A stretch of DNA of 15,269 nt from RECO01 sp050485385 (GTDB lineage: Bacteria > Pseudomonadota > Alphaproteobacteria > Geminicoccales > Geminicoccaceae): assembly GCA_050485385.1 (NCBI GenBank), contig JBJHBG010000115.1, positions 1 to 15,269 on the forward strand, written 5' to 3'. Shown here piece by piece: positions 6,951-13,223 of this stretch. The notes beneath the pieces were generated by a model. The model did not search any database, was not told where the DNA came from, and saw nothing but the letters and a program-made list of their open reading frames with translations. A program made the translations under genes and the position numbers. How positions within the stretch are numbered: the stretch's first letter is position 1; each line of letters begins with the position of its first letter.

Positions 6951-8789
6951 ATGGCCAGCCATTTCCTGACCAAGACCGTGATCGCCCCGGCCCACTTCGT
7001 CGAGGTGGGCGACGGCTTGGCGCTGGAGCGGTTCGCGGCGTTGGAAAGCGCGCTCGACGCCCTCGGCGAGGGCCAGCGGTCCAGTCTGTTCGCTCAGCCC
7101 GTGCTCGGCGGCACCGGCCCCGAGGGGCGGACGGTGGCGTGGTACTCGGTCTGGGCCGGCACCGCCCGCCGGCTGGCCGATCTCGACGACGACGCGCGGA
7201 CCGAGGCCGAGGCGCTGTTGCGCAAGCGGCTGGCGGCCATCGCACCGGCGCTGCGCAATCCGGACGTTGCCCCCCTGCTCGGTGCGGCACTCCTGATCGA
7301 CGATCCGGACGGCGTGTGGATCGTCGACGGCGAACCCGTGCTGGTCGGCTGGGGTGCGGCACCGCCCCCCGCCCAGACCGACGCCACCGCCCGCAACCAG
7401 CACTTCCAGCAAACGCTCGGCCGATATCTGCCGTTGGATCTGGCGCCGCCGATCTCACTCGCCGAGTGGCGCATGCGCGGTGGCGCGGCGGCGCAGGCGG
7501 CGGGCGTGGCAGCCGCGGTGGCTGCGGCCACGGCACCGGCGGCGGCAGCCGCACCGCCGGAAACGACGACGCGAGCGCCGGCGGCGACCGAAGCGGCCGT
7601 GCTCTCGGCACCCGCCGTAGCGCCCGCCGGGACCGGGCGGTGGCGCTGGGTGCCGTTGCTGGTGCTGCTCGCCCTCGCCTTGGCCCTGCTCGTCTGGTTG
7701 TTGATGCCGGGAACCCGCGTGTTCCCGCCGGCACCGGCGCCGCAGTTCGTGGCGGACACCGACGCCGAGCGCATGCTCGAAGAGGTGAACCGCTCGCTGG
7801 AGGAGCGCGCCCGCGACCTCCGGGCCGCGGTCGAGGGCGCCGTCTGCACGTCGGACGGCGTCCTTCTTCTGCCGGACGGACGCACCGCCGAAGGGATGCT
7901 GCCGCCCGCGCCCGGCGCCTCGCCGGAAGAGACGGCGACGCCGCGCCCGGCGCTACCGACGGCCCTGGTGCCGCCCGACCCGTCGCGCGTCGAAGTGCCC
8001 CGCCAAGCCGACCCGGCGACCGGCGAGGCCGAGCCCGGCACGCTCCTCCAGATCATCGAGGACCAGACGGTCTTGGTGCTGTCGATCTCCGGCGACGGCT
8101 TCGGCACCGGCTCGGGCTTCTTCGTGAGCCCCGACCACGTCGTCACCAACCACCACGTCGTCCTCAACGCGATGAACGGCCACGGCACGGTCTACGTCAC
8201 CAACCGCCGCCTCGGCCGCCTCCAGGAAGCGCAGATCGTGGCCACACACGGGCCGCTGGAGACGGTCGGCGGCGACTACGCGCTCTTGCGGATCGCGGAC
8301 GTGGCGATGCCCTACTACACGCTTCGCTCCAGCATCGAGACGATGAAGCTGCAAAACGTCATCGCCGCCGGCTATCCCGGCGCGATCCTGGAAACCGATG
8401 CCAACTTCCAGGCGCTGCGCGACGGCGATGCCGCCGCCATCCCGGACGTCAGCGTCACCGCCGGCATCGTCAACACCGAGCAGGATCTGGGCCCGTCGAC
8501 CCGCGCCTTGATCCACACCGCGGTCATCTCGCCGGGCAACTCGGGCGGTCCGCTGGTGGACGGCTGCGGCCGGGCCGTCGGTGTGAACACCTTCGGGCGC
8601 ACCTCGGGGCAGCGGCATCTGAACTTCGCCCTCGCCACGACCGACCTGCTCCGTTTCCTGGAACGCACGGGTGTGGGCGTCTCCGCGGACGGCGGAGCCT
8701 GCACGCCCAACGTGCGACCGTCGGCGCCCATGCCGCGCGTCGCGGCGGAGGAGCCGCCGGCCGAGCCCGAGCCGCAGGCGGCGCCGTGA
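6951..8789 (+). CDS. SrfA-like N-terminal module fused through a membrane segment and stalk to a trypsin/HtrA-like serine protease
   Basis: This 612-residue fusion has an N-terminal module (1-175) with WYSVWAG (64-70) and VDGEPVLVGWG (125-135). The next gene carries an equivalent module, and both resemble the start of SrfA. An Ala/Pro/Thr linker (178-228) leads to a membrane segment (232-252), a short helical stalk (270-296), Cys299 and a Pro-rich spacer (315-362). The protease domain (365-575) has GTGSGFF, then TNHHVV giving catalytic His402, GGDYALLRI giving Asp442, and SPGNSGGPL giving Ser531. The triad is complete and the spacing fits S1 trypsin-like/HtrA enzymes. No PDZ domain follows; the tail (580-612) is Pro/Glu-rich. 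Expected topology is module in the cytoplasm and protease in the periplasm. The ribosome site GGAGAG at 6939-6944 supports ATG 6951. The substrate is unknown; processing of the neighbouring tip domains is one possibility. Confidence 0.88.
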   Translation: MASHFLTKTVIAPAHFVEVGDGLALERFAALESALDALGEGQRSSLFAQPVLGGTGPEGRTVAWYSVWAGTARRLADLDDDARTEAEALLRKRLAAIAPALRNPDVAPLLGAALLIDDPDGVWIVDGEPVLVGWGAAPPPAQTDATARNQHFQQTLGRYLPLDLAPPISLAEWRMRGGAAAQAAGVAAAVAAATAPAAAAAPPETTTRAPAATEAAVLSAPAVAPAGTGRWRWVPLLVLLALALALLVWLLMPGTRVFPPAPAPQFVADTDAERMLEEVNRSLEERARDLRAAVEGAVCTSDGVLLLPDGRTAEGMLPPAPGASPEETATPRPALPTALVPPDPSRVEVPRQADPATGEAEPGTLLQIIEDQTVLVLSISGDGFGTGSGFFVSPDHVVTNHHVVLNAMNGHGTVYVTNRRLGRLQEAQIVATHGPLETVGGDYALLRIADVAMPYYTLRSSIETMKLQNVIAAGYPGAILETDANFQALRDGDAAAIPDVSVTAGIVNTEQDLGPSTRALIHTAVISPGNSGGPLVDGCGRAVGVNTFGRTSGQRHLNFALATTDLLRFLERTGVGVSADGGACTPNVRPSAPMPRVAAEEPPAEPEPQAAP

Positions 8790-8815
8790 GCCGGCGGCGG
8801 GAGGAGCGCTAGGCG

Positions 8816-10105
8816 ATGGTGCAGCTCAAGCTCGCGACCACGGCTTCGGCGGGGCTCCGGCCGCTCGGCGCGCCGGGTCAACGCTCGTTCGAGCTGATCG
8901 TGCCGACGGTGCAGCGCGCGTTGGGCGAGCGCCACGCGCAGCTCTTCGCCGAGCCGATCGCGGCACCGCTGGGCGACGCCACCGACTGGTACGCGACCGT
9001 GCCCGGCTCGCCGCAGCGCCTCGTCGACCTGGAGCCCGCGGAGCAACGCGAGGCACGGGAGACGCTGGGCGGGCTGGTGGGCGACGTCTTCGCCCTCGCC
9101 GACCGGCTGGCGACCAGCCCGGACGCCGAGAGCCAAAGGCTGGCGCAGGCGCTGCGCAACGCGCTCGAAGTGCCGGACGAGACCGCGATCTTCGTCGTCG
9201 GCGGCCAGCCCGTGCTGACCAACTGGGCACACCGGCAGGACGTCAAGGAAGCGCCGCGCGGCGTACTGAGCGCCATGATCCCGATGCGTCCCCGGCCGGC
9301 GCCGGAACCCGTCCCCGTCGCAGCGCCGGCCGCCGCGGCGGCGACGACGACCGCCGTGGCGATGGCGCGCAGTCCGCTCGATTGGCTGTGGTGGGTGACG
9401 GTCGGCGTGACCGGGGCCGTGCTCGCCGCCATCGTCTGGCTGCTCGTGGCACCGTGCGGCCTTGCCGGCCCGGCATGGCTGAACGCCTGCCCGCGCCCGG
9501 CGCAGGCGATGGCCGTGGACCCGGCCCTCGAAGCGCGCCGCGGTCAGCTCGAAGCGGAAATCGCGGCCCTGGAACGACAGGCGCTCCTCGCCGAGCGCAA
9601 CTGCGCCCGCCAGGAGACGGCGCAAGCGGCGCCGCCGCCACCTGCGCCAGCGCCGGAACCGGCGCCCGAGCCCGAACCGACGCCCGAGCCCGAGCCCGAA
9701 CCGGACGAGATCGATCGCCGACGCGAGGCGGCTGGCGGCGAGCGCGGCGAGCTCACCATCACCCTGGTCTGGAACAGCCGCTCGGATTTGGACCTGCACG
9801 TGACCTGTCCGAACGGCGAGACGCTCTACTTCCGCAATCCGAACGCTTGCGGCAGCGGCGTGCACGACGTCGACGCCAACGCCAGCGATCGGACGCAGAC
9901 GCCGGTCGAGAACGTCCGCTTCGGCGCCGGCGCGCCGCACGGCACCTATACGATCCGTGTGAACTTCTACGATGCACCGAGTCGCTATGGCAGCTCGCAT
10001 GACTTTACGGTTAGGGTAGAGGCCGGCGAGCGGACGGAGACCTTCCAAGGCACGGTCACCAACGCGCGGCGGGACTGGCGAACCACGTTCGACTATCGAG
10101 GATGA
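8816..10105 (+). CDS. SrfA-like membrane protein with coiled-coil stalk and DUF2135/YfaP-like C-terminal domain
   Basis: This 429-residue protein has an SrfA-like N-terminal module (1-140) with DATDWYATVPG and VVGGQPVLTNWAH, matching the preceding gene in order and spacing. A Pro/Ala linker leads to a membrane segment (189-211) and the motif C214-x6-W-x3-C225-P, shared with the two paralogs upstream. Then come a coiled coil LEARRGQLEAEIAALERQ (238-255), Cys263 and a Pro/Glu linker (272-297). The last domain (311-428) reads LTITLVWNSRSDLDLHVTCP, then NGETLYF, GSGVHDVDANA, ENVRFGAGAPHGTYTIRVNFYD. This fits the DUF2135/YfaP-type beta-sandwich, whose conserved Asp residues might bind a metal (inference). 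An AGGAG ribosome site at 8802-8806 precedes ATG 8816. The stop overlaps the next start (ATGA). It is the best candidate here for the SrfA counterpart, but the enterobacterial name is given from remembered motifs only. Confidence 0.82.
   Translation: MVQLKLATTASAGLRPLGAPGQRSFELIVPTVQRALGERHAQLFAEPIAAPLGDATDWYATVPGSPQRLVDLEPAEQREARETLGGLVGDVFALADRLATSPDAESQRLAQALRNALEVPDETAIFVVGGQPVLTNWAHRQDVKEAPRGVLSAMIPMRPRPAPEPVPVAAPAAAAATTTAVAMARSPLDWLWWVTVGVTGAVLAAIVWLLVAPCGLAGPAWLNACPRPAQAMAVDPALEARRGQLEAEIAALERQALLAERNCARQETAQAAPPPPAPAPEPAPEPEPTPEPEPEPDEIDRRREAAGGERGELTITLVWNSRSDLDLHVTCPNGETLYFRNPNACGSGVHDVDANASDRTQTPVENVRFGAGAPHGTYTIRVNFYDAPSRYGSSHDFTVRVEAGERTETFQGTVTNARRDWRTTFDYRG
10098..10101 (+). 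promoter_or_regulatory. Ribosome site bearing on the SrfB start
   Basis: GAGG at 10098-10101 directly abuts ATG 10102, which is too close to serve it, but lies 6 bases before the in-frame ATG 10108. SrfB may therefore start at 10108 (MAGTEPEL) and not at the ATGA-overlap start 10102 (MSMAGTEPEL). The difference is two residues. Confidence 0.5.
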
Positions 10106-13100
10106 GCATGGCCGGCACCGAACCCGAGCTGCGGCGCCTGTGCGCATGGAAGGACGAGACCACGCTGGTGCCATTCAGCGGTATCCAGGTGCTCGACTTC
10201 GGCATGGCGCTCGACCGGGCGCCCTTCCGCACCAAGGGCTTCATCGAGCGGACCACTGGCAAGGAGGGCGATCTCGACGTCCGCACGCTATTGCCGCTGA
10301 CCGGCGACGACGACCTCGATGCGGCGGTGCTCGATGCACACCACGCCGACGACGACGCCTACGACATCACCTTGAAGCAAGCCTTGGAGCCGTTTCTCGG
10401 TGCGTGGCTGCCGGCGCCGCTGGTGCGCATCCGGCCGGGCCGCGCAGCCGACGGACGCGAGCAGTTCGACGCCGGGCCTTCGACCTGGGCACGGCTGCGC
10501 GTGATCGCCCTGCCCGCGCCGGACGCGGCCGGCAACACGCATCGTCTCCAACTCGCCATCGACACGAGCCTGGTGGCGGAGGACGACGCCGCCTTCTACC
10601 TCGCCCCCTCGCGCCAGGACGCGGCCGACGAGCGCGAGTTCCGCTTCGTCGCCGAGCCGACCGACATGGCGTGGTTCCTGCGCCGGCCGGCCAAGCTCGC
10701 GACCGGCGAGGAGGTCGACGTCCAGGGCTGGGTCAGCGAGTGGCTGGAGGAGCAGTTCCTCGACTTCAAGCGGGCGCAGCGCCGGGGCAAGGCGTTGCGC
10801 GAGGAGGACGTCCCCTACCGCTTCGAGCACTGGGCGCGCTACCTCACGCTGATCGCGCTCGTGGAAGCCCTCGCCCGCATCCCCAAGATCCGGTTGCTCG
10901 ACGTCGTCTCCGAGGAGAACCGCTACGCGCCGGTCGAGGTCGACCTCGTGCTCGACGTCGGCAACAGCCGCACCTGCGGCATTCTCATCGAGCACTTTCC
11001 GGGCGACACGCGGGTCAACCTCGACCATTGCTACGCGCTCGAGGTGCGCGACCTGACGCGGCCGGAGCGGGTGTACGCACGCCTGTTGGAAAGTCGGGTG
11101 GAGTTCGCCGAGGCCACCTTCGGCAAGGACCACATCGCCCGCCGCTCCGGGCGCCGCAGCGCCTTCGTCTGGCCCTCCTTCGTGCGGATCGGCCCCGAGG
11201 CGATGAGCCTCGTGCGCGGCGAGGAGGGCACCGAGATTACCTCGGGCCTGTCCTCCCCGAAGCGCTATCTCTGGGACGACGCGCCGGGGAACCAGAACTG
11301 GCGCTTCCAGAACGTCGGCGCCAACCAGACGCTGCCGCTGATCGCCCGCTCCGCCTTCCGCTTCCTCAACGAGAGCGGCGACGTGATCCGGCAGGTGGAG
11401 GAGGAGGAAAAGCGCGGGCTGCGGCGCCGCGGCCGCACGGTGAAGGACCCGGCGATCCGGCCCCGCTTCTCGCGCTCGTCGCTGTTCGGCTTCATGCTCG
11501 CCGAGATCTTCTGCCACGCGCTGGTGCACATCAACGATCCGGCCGCGCGGGCGAGCCGGGCCCAGTCGAGCCTGCCCCGGCGGCTGCGCAACATCATCCT
11601 GACCCTGCCGTCGGCGACGCCGATCCAGGAGCAGGCGATCATCCGCTCGCGGGCCGAGGGTGCGCTCAAGCTGATCTGGTCGATCCTCGACATCCGCGAG
11701 AACACCGCCAGCACCTGCCGCCGGCCGAACCTGATCGTGCAGTGGGACGAGGCGACCTGCACCCAGCTCGTGTTCCTCTACAACGAGATCACCCGCAAGT
11801 TCGACGGCGACATCGACGGCTATCTGGCGCTCAAGGGCAAGAAGCGGCCGATGCCGGAGGCGCCCAGGGCCGCGCCCCAGGCCTCGCTGCGGCTGGCCTG
11901 CGTCGACGTCGGCGGCGGCACCACGGACTTGATGGTCACGACCTTCTACGGCGAAGGCAACCGCGTCCTGCACCCGCGGCAGACCTTTCGCGAGGGCTTC
12001 CGCGTCGCCGGCGACGACCTGTTGCGCGAGGCGGTGTCGGCCCTCGTGCTGCCGCGCCTGCGCGACGCCATCGAAGCGGCCGGCGGCACCTACGCCCAGG
12101 AACGGCTGAAGGCCCTGTTCGGCGGCAATGTCGGCGGCCAGGACGAGCAGTCCCGCCAATTGCGCCGGCAGTTCGCCCTGCGCGTACTGACCCCCATCGG
12201 CCTCGCCATCCTCCAGCGTTGCGAGAACGTGGGCGAGAACGACGTGATCGCCGTGCGCGCAGGCGACGTCCTCGGCTGGGAGCCGCTGGCCGACGACGGC
12301 GACGGCGCCGAGACACCCGCGCGGATCGCGCTGCCCCGCGCGCTGCTCGACTACCTCGAAGGCCCGGCGCAGGCGCTCGGCGCCGTCGACTGGTCGCTCG
12401 CGCAGTTCGAGTGCGCGGTGCGTCGCGCCGAGGTCGACGCCGTGGTGCGCGACGTGTTCCACAAAGCCCTCAGCAACATGGTCGAGGTGATCGGCCATCT
12501 CGACTGCGACGTGGTGCTGATCACGGGGCGGCCGTCGCGACTGCCGGCGGTGCGCGCCATCCTGCGCGAGATGCTGGCGATCACGCCCGACCGGCTGATC
12601 TCGATGCACCGCTACCGGGTCGACGGCTGGTATCCCTACCGCGACCCGGTCACCAACCGCATCGGCGATCCGAAGTCCACGGTCGCCGTCGGCGGCATGC
12701 TGTGCGCGCTGTCGGGCAGCCGGATCGAGAACTTCCGCATGATGACCAACGCGCTCGGCATGCGCTCGACCGCGCGCTTCATCGGCGAGATGGCGCTCAA
12801 CGGTCAGATCCTCGACGACCGCGTGCTCTTGCGCGACGTCGACCTCGACAAGGGCGAAGGTGGCGAGGAGGTCAAGGTCAAGCTCTACACGCCGATCCAC
12901 ATCGGCTTTCGGCAGTTGCCGCTGGAGCGGTGGACGACGACGCCGCTCTACCGCCTCGAATTCGCCAACCCCGAGGCGGCGAGCCGCCCGGCCCCGCTCA
13001 CGGTGACGCTCCGGCGGGCCGAGTTCGAGACCGACATCGAGACGGCGGAGGAGAACCTGAAGACCCAGGCATTGCGGGAGGCGTTCGAAGTGGCGGAAAT

Positions 13101-13212
13101 CGAGGACGCGGCACAGGTGCCGTGTCTGAAGTCGGACGTGCGGCTGACGCTGCAAACGATCGGGTTCGAGCCGGACTACTGGCTCGATACCGGCGTGTTC
13201 CGGGTCGTTTGA
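10102..13212 (+). CDS. srfB: SrfB family protein, Hsp70/actin-like (ASKHA) ATPase fold
   Basis: At 1036 residues this is close to the roughly 1000 of enterobacterial SrfB, a protein annotated as a virulence factor without a settled biochemical role. The first ~280 residues are a family-specific region. Next come motifs typical of the Hsp70/actin/sugar-kinase superfamily: phosphate-1 VLDVGNSRTCGIL (from Asp285), phosphate-2 VDVGGGTTDLMV (Asp602 to Asp609) and an adenosine-type motif VVLITGRPSRLPAV (804-817). The long spacing between them implies large insertions. No membrane segment or signal peptide is visible, so it should be cytoplasmic, where it could meet the N-terminal modules of the two preceding membrane proteins. 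It is coupled to the upstream gene by an ATGA overlap, and srfC follows after 11 bases. ATP binding is inferred from motifs. Confidence 0.92.
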   Translation: MSMAGTEPELRRLCAWKDETTLVPFSGIQVLDFGMALDRAPFRTKGFIERTTGKEGDLDVRTLLPLTGDDDLDAAVLDAHHADDDAYDITLKQALEPFLGAWLPAPLVRIRPGRAADGREQFDAGPSTWARLRVIALPAPDAAGNTHRLQLAIDTSLVAEDDAAFYLAPSRQDAADEREFRFVAEPTDMAWFLRRPAKLATGEEVDVQGWVSEWLEEQFLDFKRAQRRGKALREEDVPYRFEHWARYLTLIALVEALARIPKIRLLDVVSEENRYAPVEVDLVLDVGNSRTCGILIEHFPGDTRVNLDHCYALEVRDLTRPERVYARLLESRVEFAEATFGKDHIARRSGRRSAFVWPSFVRIGPEAMSLVRGEEGTEITSGLSSPKRYLWDDAPGNQNWRFQNVGANQTLPLIARSAFRFLNESGDVIRQVEEEEKRGLRRRGRTVKDPAIRPRFSRSSLFGFMLAEIFCHALVHINDPAARASRAQSSLPRRLRNIILTLPSATPIQEQAIIRSRAEGALKLIWSILDIRENTASTCRRPNLIVQWDEATCTQLVFLYNEITRKFDGDIDGYLALKGKKRPMPEAPRAAPQASLRLACVDVGGGTTDLMVTTFYGEGNRVLHPRQTFREGFRVAGDDLLREAVSALVLPRLRDAIEAAGGTYAQERLKALFGGNVGGQDEQSRQLRRQFALRVLTPIGLAILQRCENVGENDVIAVRAGDVLGWEPLADDGDGAETPARIALPRALLDYLEGPAQALGAVDWSLAQFECAVRRAEVDAVVRDVFHKALSNMVEVIGHLDCDVVLITGRPSRLPAVRAILREMLAITPDRLISMHRYRVDGWYPYRDPVTNRIGDPKSTVAVGGMLCALSGSRIENFRMMTNALGMRSTARFIGEMALNGQILDDRVLLRDVDLDKGEGGEEVKVKLYTPIHIGFRQLPLERWTTTPLYRLEFANPEAASRPAPLTVTLRRAEFETDIETAEENLKTQALREAFEVAEIEDAAQVPCLKSDVRLTLQTIGFEPDYWLDTGVFRVV

Positions 13213-13223
13213 GGAGGCGGACG

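Noticed and set aside
10288..13155. 955-codon minus-strand frame opposite srfB
   Set aside because: Low-complexity Arg/His/Glu/Asp composition, no domains, fully covered by SrfB with clear motifs.
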